Numbered from the stretch's first letter, positions 11,783-20,750 are shown. The stretch: DNA of 64,000 nt from Yoonia sp. SS1-5 (GCF_038443705.2 NZ_CP151767.2:310001-374000); one strand, 5' to 3'. The notes: generated by a model from the letters alone, not told the origin. A program made the numbers and translations.

Positions 11783-12607
11783 TCACAAGCCGGGAATTTT
11801 AAGCCAGGTCCCGCCAAGCCGCCGGACGACTGCGCCGCTGCCGATCTTGAACCGGGCAAGCCCGGGCGCGTTTTCCGTGTCGATCTGGCCCAGATCAAGC
11901 CGCATCAGCCGCTGTTTGGCAAACATGTTGGCCGCATGCACCAACAGCAATTGATGCGCTGCGGCTTGTCGCCCCGGCACGCTGGTCCAGCCCACATGAT
12001 ATGTTGCAACAGGCGGGTGTCTGACAAACAGCATACCCGCGACAGGCGCGGCCCCGTTGGCTGCAAAGACGATGACCACTTCCTGCGGTCTGACGGCTGC
12101 GATGGCGTGCAGGATCGCATGCGGCAGGGCGCTAAAGCCCTTGCGGTGTTGCTGTTCCCTGTCCGCGCGCAACAGCCAGTCATGGTTGCGCGCGTCGAAC
12201 TGGGCCGTTTTGATCGTCAGGCCGGATTGCACCGCCTTGGTGTAGCTGTTGCGCCATTTGCCATGTGCCCGCGCCAGCCGATCGGCGGGACTGCCCAGCA
12301 GCGACAATTCGGCCATTGATGCCCCAGTATGGATTTGCCGGTATCCGGCCGCGCGCAGCGACGGGCAGGGATGTTCTGCATTGATGATATGTAGACCACT
12401 TTGCCGCAGGGTTTCTGCCCGCGCTTTGTGGTCATGACAGGCCGTCCAGACCGGCCCGCGCGAGGCAAGGCAAAGCCCGTAGCGCCGCACGATCTGCACC
12501 GGTGCGGCCCCGGTAAGCGAGAGCCGTTCAACCTTGCGCCCCAAACGTGCCAGCGCCGCCGCAAAGATCGGGTGTTGTTGCAAAGGCAGGGCGATTGGCG
12601 CGGACAT
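11783..12607 (-). CDS. GNAT / FemAB-like acetyltransferase domain protein
   Basis: A 274-residue protein resembling the GNAT-like Acetyltransf_6 group. The C-terminal half has the pattern WLLRADREQQHRKGFSALP, then VVIVFAANGAAPVAGMLFVRHPPVATYHVGWTS, as expected for a GNAT core; it ends with LDLGQIDTENAPGLARFKIGSGA, resembling the FemAB 'fKigfG' motif. Substrate unknown; such proteins often act on cell-surface or peptide amines. Single gene, divergent from a small membrane ORF. Confidence 0.65.
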   Translation of the reverse strand: MSAPIALPLQQHPIFAAALARLGRKVERLSLTGAAPVQIVRRYGLCLASRGPVWTACHDHKARAETLRQSGLHIINAEHPCPSLRAAGYRQIHTGASMAELSLLGSPADRLARAHGKWRNSYTKAVQSGLTIKTAQFDARNHDWLLRADREQQHRKGFSALPHAILHAIAAVRPQEVVIVFAANGAAPVAGMLFVRHPPVATYHVGWTSVPGRQAAAHQLLLVHAANMFAKQRLMRLDLGQIDTENAPGLARFKIGSGAVVRRLGGTWLKIPGL

Positions 12608-12655
12608 GGCTGCTGTTAAGCCATCTGAAACCTAAATGATGGTTAATCCCTGGCC

Positions 12656-12796
12656 ATGGAACAGCGACAAAAACAGACAGTGGCCGGGATATATGCGCCG
12701 CCGCCACGGCCGACACCGCTGGGGGCCGCGTTGGTGGCGGCGCTGGTGACCGCACCATTTGCGCTGATTGTTCTGTTGCTGCGCTTATTGGGATAG
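12656..12796 (+). CDS. Predicted 46-residue single-span membrane protein
   Basis: A short frame starting MEQRQKQTVAG with a Pro-rich stretch (APPPRPTPLG), then one strong hydrophobic segment (AALVAALVTAPFALIVLLLRLLG) ending at the stop. This order of charged head, proline linker and terminal membrane helix looks like a real small protein. No clear ribosome-binding site is visible. It ends 15 nt from the tyrS stop, convergent. No family recognised. Confidence 0.45.
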   Translation: MEQRQKQTVAGIYAPPPRPTPLGAALVAALVTAPFALIVLLLRLLG

Positions 12797-12811
12797 GGCC
12801 GCGGCGTCGGC

Positions 12812-14068
12812 TCAGGACAGTTGCACCAAGGCGTGGCGTTTCTTGCCTGCGCTCAGCTTGATTGGGGCGGCGAGGGCTGCGGCATCGACCATCAGGCCTG
12901 CATCACTCAGCGGTGCGTCATTCATTCTTGCACCATTCTCGGCGATCAGACGCTTGGCCTCTTTGCCGCTTTTGGCAAGACCCGCCTTGACGATGAGTTG
13001 CACAATCGAGATCCCATCGCCCAGCTCGTCCGGGCTAAGTCGTAATGTCGGCAGGTCGTCACCCACACCGCCCTTTTCGAACACTTCGCGGGCTGTGGCC
13101 TCGGCTGTTTTTGCGGCCTCTGCCCCGTGCAGCAATGTCGTGACTTCATTGGCCAGGATGATTTTGGCGGCGTTGATCTCGGACCCTTCCAGAGCGCCCA
13201 GACGGTCGCATTCATCCACGGGCAGTTCGGTGTAGAGTTTCAGGAAACGCCCGGTATCGGCATCGGTGGTGTTCCGCCAGAATTGCCAGAATTCGTAGGG
13301 TGAACACATATCCGCGTTCAGCCACACAGCCCCGGCCTGGGATTTGCCCATCTTCTTGCCGTCACTTGTGGTCAGCAAAGGCGATGTCAGCCCGTAAATC
13401 TCGTGATCCAGCACGCGGCGCGTTAGGTCGATGCCGTTGACGATATTGCCCCATTGGTCGGACCCGCCCATCTGCAGCAGGCAGCCATAGCGCCGGTTGA
13501 GTTCAAGAAAGTCGTAGGCCTGCAGGATCATGTAGTTGAATTCGAGGAATGACAGGGATTGTTCCCGGTCCAGCCGCGACTTGACGCTTTCAAACGACAA
13601 CATCCGGTTGATCGAGAAATGCCGCCCGATATCGCGCAGGAAATCGAGGTAGTTCAACCCGTCCAGCCATTCGGCATTGTTGATCATCAGCGCATCGGTC
13701 GGGGCTTGGCCATAGGAAAGGTAGGCGGCAAAGACCTGCTTGATCCCGGCGATATTGGCGTCGATCTGCTCTGGCCCGATCAGAGGGCGTTCATCGGCCC
13801 GAAATGACGGATCGCCCACCTTTGTGGTGCCGCCACCCATCAGGGTGATCGGCTTATGCCCTGTCTTTTGCAGCCAACGCAGCATCATGATCTGGATCAA
13901 TGATCCGACATGCAGCGATTTTGCTGTTGCGTCAAAGCCGATATAGGCAGGCACGACCCCATTGCTGAGCGCCTCGTCGAGGCCCTGATAATCCGTGCAG
14001 TCGGCGAGAAAGCCGCGCTCCATCATGATGGCGATGAAATCGGATTTGGGATGGTAGGTCATGGGCAA
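12812..14068 (-). CDS. tyrS: Tyrosyl-tRNA synthetase
   Basis: Charges tRNA-Tyr with tyrosine in the cytoplasm. This 418-residue class I synthetase has the HIGH-type motif HVGS at residues 53-56 after [12 protein letters not shown], the tyrosine-pocket region [26 protein letters not shown] ([10 protein letters not shown]), and a KMSKS-type loop KKMGKS near residue 240. The C-terminal 60 residues look like the S4 RNA-binding domain ([19 protein letters not shown]). ATG 14068 or the ATG two codons later are both possible. It is divergent from anmK across 57 bp. Confidence 0.97.
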   Translation of the reverse strand: MPMTYHPKSDFIAIMMERGFLADCTDYQGLDEALSNGVVPAYIGFDATAKSLHVGSLIQIMMLRWLQKTGHKPITLMGGGTTKVGDPSFRADERPLIGPEQIDANIAGIKQVFAAYLSYGQAPTDALMINNAEWLDGLNYLDFLRDIGRHFSINRMLSFESVKSRLDREQSLSFLEFNYMILQAYDFLELNRRYGCLLQMGGSDQWGNIVNGIDLTRRVLDHEIYGLTSPLLTTSDGKKMGKSQAGAVWLNADMCSPYEFWQFWRNTTDADTGRFLKLYTELPVDECDRLGALEGSEINAAKIILANEVTTLLHGAEAAKTAEATAREVFEKGGVGDDLPTLRLSPDELGDGISIVQLIVKAGLAKSGKEAKRLIAENGARMNDAPLSDAGLMVDAAALAAPIKLSAGKKRHALVQLS

Positions 14069-14125
14069 AGTCCGTTAAGTTTGTCAGGCCTGTCTATAAG
14101 CGGCCCATTGGCCAAGGGGAAGTGG

Positions 14126-15217
14126 ATGTTGCAGCATGGTACGCTGAGCGTGTTGGGAACAATGTCGGGCACCTCGCTGGACGGGGTCGATGCCGCTGTG
14201 CTGGAAACCGATGGCCACGTCATCCACGGGTTTGGCCCGACGGCCTACCGGGCCTATAGCGACGCGGAACAAGCGACCTTGCGCGCTCATCTGGGCCAGT
14301 GGCAGGGCGACGACATATCGGCGGCTGCCAGATTGGTTGAGGCGGCACATCTGTCGCTGATGGCCGGTTTTGATGCCGTTGATCTGGGAGCGTTTCATGG
14401 CCAAACCCTCGCCCATGATCCGGGCGGGCGGGGCACGCACCAATGCGGCGATGGCGCCCGTTTGGCTGCGGCGCTGGGGAAACCCGTTGTCTGGGATTTC
14501 CGAAGCGCAGATGTGGCCGCGGGCGGGCAGGGTGCGCCGCTTGCCCCGTTTTATCATTTTGCGCTGGCCAAATGGCTGGATGCCACCGCACCGATCGCGT
14601 TTTTGAACCTAGGCGGTGTGGGGAATATCACCTGGGTTGACCCGTCCAAGGATGCGCCCGAGGATCCCGGCGCCTTGCTCGCCTTTGATACCGGCCCGGC
14701 GAACGCGCCGATCAACGACCTGATGCAGGCCCGCTTCGGGCTGGATTACGACAAGAATGGTGCCTTGGCAGCACAGGGTGCTGTGGACAGCCAAGTGCTG
14801 GCGGCGTTTGCGGCCTCTGCCTATTTCGCGCAACCCGTGCCCAAGTCGCTGGATCGGGATGCATTCGCGGCACTTTATGCGGCCACAACCGCGCTTGCCC
14901 CTCCAGATGCCGCCGCAACCCTGACGCAGGCCTGCGTGACGGGCGTGCGTCTGGCGCTCGCGCATTGCCCGGTCACCCCGTACAAGGTTCTTGTGGCTGG
15001 CGGCGGGCGCAAAAATGCGACATTGATGGGGTGGCTCGACGCGGCCCTTCCTTGCCCTGTGATCCCTGTGGACACTGTCGGACTGGATGGCGACATGCTT
15101 GAGGCGCAGGCCTTTGCCTATCTGGCGGCGCGGGTTGTGCGGGGTTTGCCGATATCGGCACCCGGAACGACTGGCGTGGGCCAACCGATCCGCGGCGGTG
15201 TTGTCAGCGCGCCCTAA
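14126..15217 (+). CDS. anmK: Anhydro-N-acetylmuramic acid kinase
   Basis: Hydrolyses and phosphorylates 1,6-anhydro-MurNAc to MurNAc-6-phosphate in cell-wall recycling. The 363-residue protein has the signature [19 protein letters not shown] at its N terminus, [11 protein letters not shown], the sugar-site [23 protein letters not shown] and the nucleotide-site region [13 protein letters not shown]. The frame reaches back to 13910 inside tyrS, but ATG 14126, preceded by AAGGGGA, gives the family N terminus and clears tyrS. It is a single gene. Confidence 0.95.
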   Translation: MLQHGTLSVLGTMSGTSLDGVDAAVLETDGHVIHGFGPTAYRAYSDAEQATLRAHLGQWQGDDISAAARLVEAAHLSLMAGFDAVDLGAFHGQTLAHDPGGRGTHQCGDGARLAAALGKPVVWDFRSADVAAGGQGAPLAPFYHFALAKWLDATAPIAFLNLGGVGNITWVDPSKDAPEDPGALLAFDTGPANAPINDLMQARFGLDYDKNGALAAQGAVDSQVLAAFAASAYFAQPVPKSLDRDAFAALYAATTALAPPDAAATLTQACVTGVRLALAHCPVTPYKVLVAGGGRKNATLMGWLDAALPCPVIPVDTVGLDGDMLEAQAFAYLAARVVRGLPISAPGTTGVGQPIRGGVVSAP

Positions 15218-15528
15218 ACATCCCGGCAGCCAGACGCGCATGGCTGCTCTCCTTGAACATCGGCAGCGCGGCGGTGCTGGCTTGCCTGCTGCGCAAAACA
15301 GGCATCCAGTGGGCTTAATCACCCGCATTTTTCGGAAACCCGTCGATATGGGGGTGTGGGGCTGGAATTAAAGGCCATGTTTCACTGATGCGCGGGCATT
15401 GGCCGAGAAAAATGAGCTGCCTGATCCCTTTTTGGCCGAGCGCAATCACAGGCCCGTGAGGGGGATGGAACTTTTTCCATTCGATGCCAGTTAAGCCTCA
15501 CACAACAACCGATTAACGGAGATTAAAA
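15218..15528. other. Gene-free 311 bp upstream of the outer-membrane protein gene
   Basis: No convincing small gene. GCAGCC-N10-GGCTGC just after the anmK stop could be a weak 3' structure. Nearer the downstream gene is a hairpin GATGGAA-CTT-TTTCCATT around 15463-15481. The last 30 bases hold an A-rich leader with GGAGATTAAAA before the ATG at 15529. I see no clear sigma-70 promoter. Confidence 0.5.
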
Positions 15529-16149
15529 ATGAAACCGACTTTTACAGCCGCTCGCGCGAGCATGTTCGCCCTGCCTTTTGCCATCTTTGGTGGCGTGGCA
15601 ACTGCGGGTGGTCTGGCAGAGCCTATTGCAACCCCAGCCCCCGCACCCGTTGTGCCGGTCGCGCCAGTTCCTGTTGCAGGTGACTGGACCGGTTTTTACG
15701 CCGGTGCACAGCTTGGCTATGGCGAGCTGGATTCCGACGCATTGGACGATGACACAAACGGCGCCGTCTATGGTGCGCATGCCGGTTACCTTTACGACCT
15801 GGGCAGCGTTGTTCTGGGTGGTGAGCTTGATCTGGACGGCACCAACATCGAAGACGAAGATGCAGATGTCGCGCTTGATACAGTGACCCGCGCGAAACTG
15901 CGCGTTGGCTACGATGCCGGTGCATTCATGCCCTATTTCACCGGTGGTATCGCACAGGCCCGTACATCCGGCGCCGTTGACGGTGACGGAACAGGCGGCT
16001 TTGCCGGTCTTGGTCTTGAATACCGGATCAGCGACAGCCTGCGCGTTGGTGGTGAGGTGCTGCAGCACCAGTTCGAAGACTTCAACGATGTTGATGGTCT
16101 GGATATCGACGCCACAACAGCAACAGCACGTGTGTCTTTCCAGTTCTAA
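15529..16149 (+). CDS. Outer-membrane beta-barrel protein (opacity/OmpA-like porin)
   Basis: A 206-residue protein with a signal-peptide-like N terminus (AARASMFALPFAIFGGVATAGG), a Pro/Ala/Val-rich linker (EPIATPAPAPVVPVAPVPV), then alternating beta strands: WTGFYAGAQLGYGELDSDA, YGAHAGYLYDLGSVVLGGEL, AKLRVGYDAG, FMPYFTGGIAQA. It ends in TARVSFQF, with the terminal Phe expected for BAM-dependent outer-membrane insertion. The eight-strand barrel is an inference. GGAGATTAAAA before the ATG and a strong terminator behind it suggest a well-expressed single gene. Confidence 0.85.
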   Translation: MKPTFTAARASMFALPFAIFGGVATAGGLAEPIATPAPAPVVPVAPVPVAGDWTGFYAGAQLGYGELDSDALDDDTNGAVYGAHAGYLYDLGSVVLGGELDLDGTNIEDEDADVALDTVTRAKLRVGYDAGAFMPYFTGGIAQARTSGAVDGDGTGGFAGLGLEYRISDSLRVGGEVLQHQFEDFNDVDGLDIDATTATARVSFQF

Positions 16150-16174
16150 GACCGGAACAGACAGATCGACAAAG

Positions 16175-16204
16175 AAGCCTGCGGCGTTTGTCGCAGGCTT
16201 TTTT
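16175..16204 (+). terminator. Rho-independent terminator of the outer-membrane protein gene
   Basis: AAGCCTGCG and CGCAGGCTT form a perfect 9-bp stem around an 8-nt loop, followed by a run of T. It begins 25 nt after the stop codon. Confidence 0.9.
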
Positions 16205-16208
16205 CATT

Positions 16209-17018
16209 TCAGCCCAGCATCCGGTCCACCTTGCCGCTGCTGATCCCTTCGGCCAGCCGCGCAAAGCTGCCCCCTTCGAACATCTCGCGACCCGCATCAT
16301 GGATTGCCCGGTGGCAAATCCGTGCAAGCGATGATCCGAGCGATATGCGCGCAGCGCCCACCTGCGCGAAATCAGCCAGCGATGCTGCCGTAAAAGTCCC
16401 CGCAACCAAGGCATTGACCGGGGCGTCCACTGCCGCACAAATCTGCGCCAACGCGGCCATATCGGGCGGCATGGGCGCATAGAGGCAATCCGCACCCGCA
16501 TCCGCAAAGGCCTGCAAGCGCCGGATCGCCTCGTCTGTGTCATATTGGCCCCGCAAGATCCCGTCCGCGCGGGCGGTCAGCACAAAATCGTCCGGCAGGC
16601 TGCGTGCTTCTGCAGCGGCGGCCTTGATCCGCTCAACCGCAAGATCGAATGGATAGGCCGTATCATCCGGCAATGCGATGTCTTCGATACAGATGCCTGC
16701 CAGGCCAGCCTCGGCCGCCAGTCGGACCGTTTCGGCGCAGATGTCCGGTGCGTCCCCGAACCCGTTTTCAAAGTCACCCTGCACAGGCAAATCGGTTGCG
16801 CCAACAATATCAGCCGCATGCGCTAATGCTTCATCCCGGTTCAGCGTGCCGCCATCGGGGCGGCCCAGCGTAAACGCATGCGCCGCAGACGAGGTAGCCA
16901 GCGCCTTGGCCCCGAGTGATTTCATCATCAGGGCTGATCCGCGATCCCAGACATTGGCCATCACAAATGGTGCGCCCGGCACATGCAAGGCGCGGAACGT
17001 TTCGGTGGCGTGGGTCAT
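16209..17018 (-). CDS. Isocitrate lyase / PEP mutase family protein
   Basis: A 269-residue TIM-barrel enzyme of the PEP mutase / 2-methylisocitrate lyase superfamily. FVMANVWDRGSALMM, ATSSAAHAFTLGRPDG, GDFENGFGD (metal-binding acidic site) and GICIEDIALPDD are in the usual order. The lyase catalytic motif KKCGH is absent, so it is not a standard isocitrate lyase; the substrate may be an oxaloacetate- or carboxyphosphonate-like acid. Its ATG overlaps the ada stop by 4 bp, so it is coupled to an alkylation-repair gene, an odd partner. Confidence 0.85.
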   Translation of the reverse strand: MTHATETFRALHVPGAPFVMANVWDRGSALMMKSLGAKALATSSAAHAFTLGRPDGGTLNRDEALAHAADIVGATDLPVQGDFENGFGDAPDICAETVRLAAEAGLAGICIEDIALPDDTAYPFDLAVERIKAAAAEARSLPDDFVLTARADGILRGQYDTDEAIRRLQAFADAGADCLYAPMPPDMAALAQICAAVDAPVNALVAGTFTAASLADFAQVGAARISLGSSLARICHRAIHDAGREMFEGGSFARLAEGISSGKVDRMLG

Positions 17019-18076
17019 GATGTTTTCCTTTTTGCGTAATGGCGTTCAAGTTCGATCAGTTTTTGTTTGCGCCACAGGCCGCCACCATATCCGGTCGATT
17101 GGCCATCGGCTGCGATCACCCGGTGACAGGGGATGATCAGCGCAATCTGGTTGACCCCGTTCGCGCGGGCCACGGCACGGGTGCTTTGCGGTGTACCCAT
17201 CTCACGGGCCAATGCGCTATAGCTGCGCGTGTCACCAGCCGGGATCTTGCGCAGCGCCTGCCATACCTGCCGCGTAAAGGCCGACCCGTGCATGACAAGC
17301 GGGATGTTAAAGACGGCGCTTTCCCCACTGAAATAGCGCCCCAATTCGGTCTGAAGTTGCGCAAAAATGGCAAAGCGGCCGATGCCGATATCATCTTTGA
17401 CCATTTTGCGCAGCCGCTTGAGCTCGGTCGGCAGGGCCTTGCGGTCGGCAAATTCCAGCAGATGCAGGGCCGATTTGTCGGTGACCGCGATCATGCTGCC
17501 CAGCGGTGTGTTGATATAGGCCGCGCGCAGCATCGCGCCCTTGGGAAAACTGTTGGGTGGGGCGCCCAGCAACCGGGCAAAGGCGGTCCGAAAGGCCTGC
17601 GGGCTTTCAAAGCCTGCATCCAGCTGCGCGTCGATCACCTTGCCTGTTTCCAGCGCGGTGAACCCCTGCGCCAGGCGCCGTTGCCGGGCCATATCCAGAA
17701 AGGTCATTCCAAAATGCCGTTTGAAGCTGCGCCGGATGGTCGAGGGGTCATAGCCACGTCTCACAAGGTCCGCCTCGCCCCAGCGGTATCCTGGATCGGC
17801 ATCCAATGCCGCCATCAGGTCCTTGATGGCAGGGTCGGCTGCCGCAGCGGGCGCCAGTGGGTGGCAGCGTTTGCAGGGGCGAAAACCTGCATCCAGGCAA
17901 GCACCCAGATCAGGGTAGAAGCTGCAATGCGCCCGCAGCGGTTTGCGGGCGGGGCAGGTCAATCGGCAAAACACGCCCGTTGTGCTGACGCCCACATAGG
18001 CGCGCCCGTCATAGCGGGGATCGCGGCGCAACAGGGCCTCATAAAGCGTATCATCAGATGGCAAATCAAAGAGCAT
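17015..18076 (-). CDS. ada: Ada: bifunctional methyl-phosphotriester sensor / O6-methylguanine-DNA methyltransferase
   Basis: Removes methyl groups from DNA and activates its own regulon. The N-terminal zinc domain has Cys at 37, 41, 68 and 71 (CRLTC...CKRC); the first acts as the methyl acceptor in the family. An AraC-type helix-turn-helix follows (RRSFKRHFGMTFLDMARQRRLAQG), then the alkyltransferase domain with the active-site IPCHRVIAADG near the C terminus. At 353 residues the length is that of full Ada. It is co-transcribed with a PEP-mutase-like gene through an ATGA overlap. Confidence 0.95.
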   Translation of the reverse strand: MLFDLPSDDTLYEALLRRDPRYDGRAYVGVSTTGVFCRLTCPARKPLRAHCSFYPDLGACLDAGFRPCKRCHPLAPAAAADPAIKDLMAALDADPGYRWGEADLVRRGYDPSTIRRSFKRHFGMTFLDMARQRRLAQGFTALETGKVIDAQLDAGFESPQAFRTAFARLLGAPPNSFPKGAMLRAAYINTPLGSMIAVTDKSALHLLEFADRKALPTELKRLRKMVKDDIGIGRFAIFAQLQTELGRYFSGESAVFNIPLVMHGSAFTRQVWQALRKIPAGDTRSYSALAREMGTPQSTRAVARANGVNQIALIIPCHRVIAADGQSTGYGGGLWRKQKLIELERHYAKRKTS

Positions 18077-18126
18077 ATGACAGGTCTATGCGATTCCACT
18101 GCGCCGTGCCGCCTGATTTCGGGCGT

Positions 18127-19302
18127 TTATTGCGTCGCAAGCGACTTTGCGAAATTCACAAGTTTTTGCAGGGCGCCGACATAGGCATCATCGTCGATTG
18201 TCATCGCGACCCGGACATGTCCGGCGGCCGCCTGACCAAAGCTTTCGCCGGGCATCACGGCAATCTGTTCGGCGTCCAGCAACGCATTTGCAAAACCCTC
18301 GCCATCCAGTCCGGTACTGCGAATGTCCAGCATGACATACATAGCCCCTTGCGCAGGCACCGCGCGCACCGTGTTCTGGCCGCGCAGCACCTCTAGCGTC
18401 AACGCCCGTCGGCGCCGAAATGGCGCGGCGACGGCTTCCTCGGCATCCGTACCCTGCGCCAGTGCGAATGCGGCCGCGTCCTGCACAAAGCCTGCAACAC
18501 CATAGGTGGTATGCGTGGCCAGGTCGATCATATGCCCGATCACATCATGCGGGCCGCAGACCCAGCCCACGCGGCTGCCGGTCATCGCATGGCTTTTAGA
18601 CATGGAGCCCACAACAAGCGTCCTGTCGACCATACCTGCCAGCCCACGCGGGCTGATATGCGCGCCGTCCCAGACCTGGGTGTCATAGACCTCGTCCGAG
18701 ATCAGCCACAGATCATGGTCCTGGCAGGCGCGTGCGATCCCATCCAGCGTCTGGGCCCCGTAGACCGCCCCCGTCGGATTGTTAGGGGTATTGATCAAAA
18801 GCGACACGGCGTCACCGGCCACCGCTGCAATTGCATCATATTGGGGCTGAAAGCCTGTGTCGGGGCTGGTGATGATGGCGCGCGGGATAGCTCCCACAGC
18901 GCGCAGGGTACCGGGGTAGGTCGTGTAATAGGGATCGCAATAAAGGGCTGTATCCCCTTGATTGCAGGTGGCAATATGGGCAGCAAACAGGCCGGCCTGT
19001 CCGCCGGGGGTGATCAGGATGTTGTCCATATCCGTGGGAACACCGGTCCGCGCGGCGATCCGTGCCGCCACGGCCTGCCGCAGCGCATCGGTTCCGGGGA
19101 CCATGGCATAGCCGGTATGCCCACCCCGGGCAGACGCATCCATGGCCTGCAGGATTGCAGGGCTGGTGGTGATTTCATGTTCGCCGATGGTCAGTTCGGT
19201 GACTTGCGTGCCGGCGGCAATCATGCGGCGGGCGCGGTAAAACACGTCCCAGCCGTCAGAACCGCCGCCCGTAATATTTGTGATGCGTGATGAAAGTTCC
19301 AT
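18127..19302 (-). CDS. Class I/II pyridoxal-phosphate aminotransferase
   Basis: A 391-residue fold-type I aminotransferase. LLINTPNNPTGAVYG and LISDEVYDTQVWDG carry the Asn and Asp/Tyr contacts of the cofactor, and VVGSMSKSHAMTGSRVGWV carries the Schiff-base Lys. A late RVAMTIDDDAY holds the substrate-carboxylate Arg. Probably acts on aspartate or aromatic amino acids; exact substrate unknown. The frame can start at 19338, overlapping soxR, but ATG 19302 (MELSSRITNITGGGSDGW) gives the usual N terminus. No clear ribosome site is visible at either start. Confidence 0.88.
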   Translation of the reverse strand: MELSSRITNITGGGSDGWDVFYRARRMIAAGTQVTELTIGEHEITTSPAILQAMDASARGGHTGYAMVPGTDALRQAVAARIAARTGVPTDMDNILITPGGQAGLFAAHIATCNQGDTALYCDPYYTTYPGTLRAVGAIPRAIITSPDTGFQPQYDAIAAVAGDAVSLLINTPNNPTGAVYGAQTLDGIARACQDHDLWLISDEVYDTQVWDGAHISPRGLAGMVDRTLVVGSMSKSHAMTGSRVGWVCGPHDVIGHMIDLATHTTYGVAGFVQDAAAFALAQGTDAEEAVAAPFRRRRALTLEVLRGQNTVRAVPAQGAMYVMLDIRSTGLDGEGFANALLDAEQIAVMPGESFGQAAAGHVRVAMTIDDDAYVGALQKLVNFAKSLATQ

Positions 19303-19334
19303 AGGCGCAGGGGAAAACCGAACGCCGTGGCCTG

Positions 19335-19778
19335 TCAACCAGATAGACGGGTCAGGTTGCGCGGGCCGGGGCCGTCTGCGGCCTTTGCGTCACCGGGATT
19401 GTAAAGCCGGCAGGCTGTCAGGCTGAGGCATCCGCAGCCGATGCAGCCATCCAGCTTGTCGCGCAATTCCTCTAACGCGGCGATTCGCGCGTCGATCTTG
19501 GTGCGAAATGTTTTGCTGATCCGGGTCCAGTCGGCCTTGGTCGGGGCCTTGTGATCGGGCAGGGCGCGCAGGTGATCCGCAATTTCCGACAGTGGAAAGC
19601 CCAGCCGCTGTGCGGCCATCACAAATGACAGCCGGCGAATGTCAGGGCGTCCATAGCGCCGATGCCCGCCCTTGTTTCGCAGGGGTTTGACGATGTCATG
19701 GGTCTCGTAAAAGCGGATCGCGGACACGGCCAATCCGGTACGATCCGACAATTCACCGATGGTCAGGCCATGGGTCAT
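19335..19778 (-). CDS. soxR: SoxR redox-sensing MerR-family activator
   Basis: A 147-residue dimeric activator. The MerR winged helix (LTIGELSDRTGLAVSAIRFYE) is followed by a dimerising helix and the [2Fe-2S] cluster site C-x2-C-x-C-x5-C at residues 112, 115, 117 and 123, diagnostic of SoxR. Oxidation of the cluster by redox-cycling compounds turns on promoters with an overlong spacer. A near-perfect SoxR box lies 18 bp upstream. There is no soxS nearby; the divergent genes are a 57-residue protein and a VOC protein, the likely direct targets. Confidence 0.96.
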   Translation of the reverse strand: MTHGLTIGELSDRTGLAVSAIRFYETHDIVKPLRNKGGHRRYGRPDIRRLSFVMAAQRLGFPLSEIADHLRALPDHKAPTKADWTRISKTFRTKIDARIAALEELRDKLDGCIGCGCLSLTACRLYNPGDAKAADGPGPRNLTRLSG

Positions 19779-19795
19779 GAAAAAAACCTCTTGAT

Positions 19796-19811
19796 CTCAA
19801 GTTAACTTGAG
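19796..19811. promoter_or_regulatory. SoxR box
   Basis: A perfect 16-bp palindrome, CTCAAGTTAACTTGAG, with GG following on the right only. It matches the known SoxR operator core (CCTCAAGTTAACTTGAGG) except for the outermost left base. It sits between soxR and the divergent small gene at 19855. A poor TTGATC-N19-GACAAC arrangement around it fits the long-spacer promoter type that MerR-family activators use. Confidence 0.88.
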
Positions 19812-19854
19812 GAATGACAACATCTTTGTCGGAAAAAGAAAAGGGGATTGAGAC

Positions 19855-20028
19855 ATGCCAAAATCGACACGACGCTACCAGATGAGCCCGCAGGCGATTG
19901 CAGCCTTGCGCCACGATGGGACAGGCTGGGATCACGACATCACACGTGGATGTCTGCGTTTGACCTATGATGACGGGCGCCAAACCCGCTTGACCCGGCT
20001 TTCACAGCGCATTCGGAAAGGATTCTAA
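19855..20028 (+). CDS. 57-residue basic protein, probable SoxR target
   Basis: Short frame MPKSTRRYQMSPQAIAALRHDG...RLTRLSQRIRKGF, strongly basic at both ends, with a GWDHDITRGCLRLTYDDGRQTRL centre that looks like two beta strands. AAGGGGATTGAG precedes the ATG at good distance. It is the first gene after the SoxR box, and its stop is 3 nt from the ATG of the VOC gene, so the two form an operon. No family recognised. It is a convincing gene because of signal, ribosome site and spacing together. Confidence 0.7.
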   Translation: MPKSTRRYQMSPQAIAALRHDGTGWDHDITRGCLRLTYDDGRQTRLTRLSQRIRKGF

Positions 20029-20031
20029 ACG

Positions 20032-20421
20032 ATGGCCCAGTTGGAACATATCAATGTGACCGTATCAGACCCCAAGCGAACGGCGGCGATGCTGTCGGCA
20101 CTCTTTGGCTGGACAATTCGCTGGGAAGGGGCGTCGATGGATGGGGCCGGATACACGATCCATGTCGGCAGCGACGCGACTTATCTTGCGATCTATTCGG
20201 GCACCAACCCCACGCAGACGGTGCCAAAGGCTGACGCCTCCTACCAGACACGCGGGGCCATGAACCATATCGGCGTCGTCGTGCCCGATCTTGATGCCGC
20301 CGAGGCCAAGGTCAAATCGCTTGGTTTTCAGCCTACGAGCCATGCCGACTACGAACCGGGCTGCCGGTTCTATTTTCATGACGATGATGGGATCGAGTTC
20401 GAACTGATCAGCTACGATTGA
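20032..20421 (+). CDS. VOC (glyoxalase/dioxygenase) family protein, probable SoxR target
   Basis: A 129-residue vicinal-oxygen-chelate protein: LEHINVTVSDPKRTAAML starts the first beta-alpha-beta repeat, MNHIGVVVPDLDAAEAKV the second, and FYFHDDDGIEFELISYD ends it with the metal-ligand Glu. His in the first and second repeats and this Glu fit a divalent metal site. Members include glyoxalases, fosfomycin- and bleomycin-resistance proteins and dioxygenases; position behind a SoxR box suggests removal of a redox-active compound. Its last 10 bases overlap the convergent MmcQ gene. Confidence 0.85.
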   Translation: MAQLEHINVTVSDPKRTAAMLSALFGWTIRWEGASMDGAGYTIHVGSDATYLAIYSGTNPTQTVPKADASYQTRGAMNHIGVVVPDLDAAEAKVKSLGFQPTSHADYEPGCRFYFHDDDGIEFELISYD

Positions 20422-20750
20422 GCAATTGCAGCCTGCCGTGTTTTTGGCAGGCTGCCAAAAATCAGATCATAGGATGTTTGCAGCCGGTGCCGCAGCTCAT
20501 CCGCGTCGCTGGCAAAATCGACCAGCACCCAGCTTTTGTGAAAATAGGGCGCCTTGGTCGCCGCACCGGCGTCGATCAGCATTTGGGCGGTTTCCACACT
20601 GTCGGTTTTCACGCAGACCCCGTCGATACGATCACCGAAACAGGCAAACATCTTGTCGCCGACCTTCCAGCTATCAAGTTCGGTGCTGGGATCGGATGCG
20701 CGCGCGCCGGGAAACGCCGCACAGATTTGGTTGATGACATCACGGGACAT
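20412..20750 (-). CDS. MmcQ/YjbR family protein
   Basis: A 112-residue protein of the MmcQ/YjbR fold (a CyaY-like DNA-binding fold by structure in the family). VINQICAAFPGARASDP, DSWKVGDKMFACF, VCVKTD and the C-terminal YFHKSWVLVDF followed by LRHRLQTSYDLIFGSLPK are in the usual order. The open frame runs back to 21194, but ATG 20750 gives the family N terminus and leaves the divergent DUF1697 gene free. Function unknown. It converges on the VOC gene with a 10-bp overlap of the 3' ends. Confidence 0.85.
   Translation of the reverse strand: MSRDVINQICAAFPGARASDPSTELDSWKVGDKMFACFGDRIDGVCVKTDSVETAQMLIDAGAATKAPYFHKSWVLVDFASDADELRHRLQTSYDLIFGSLPKTRQAAIAQS

Noticed and set aside
15466..15495. GGAAC-N17-AGTT upstream of the outer-membrane protein gene as an EcfG-type stress promoter
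   Set aside because: The -10 half differs from CGTT, the GGAAC lies in a hairpin, and Rhodobacterales generally lack the EcfG system.
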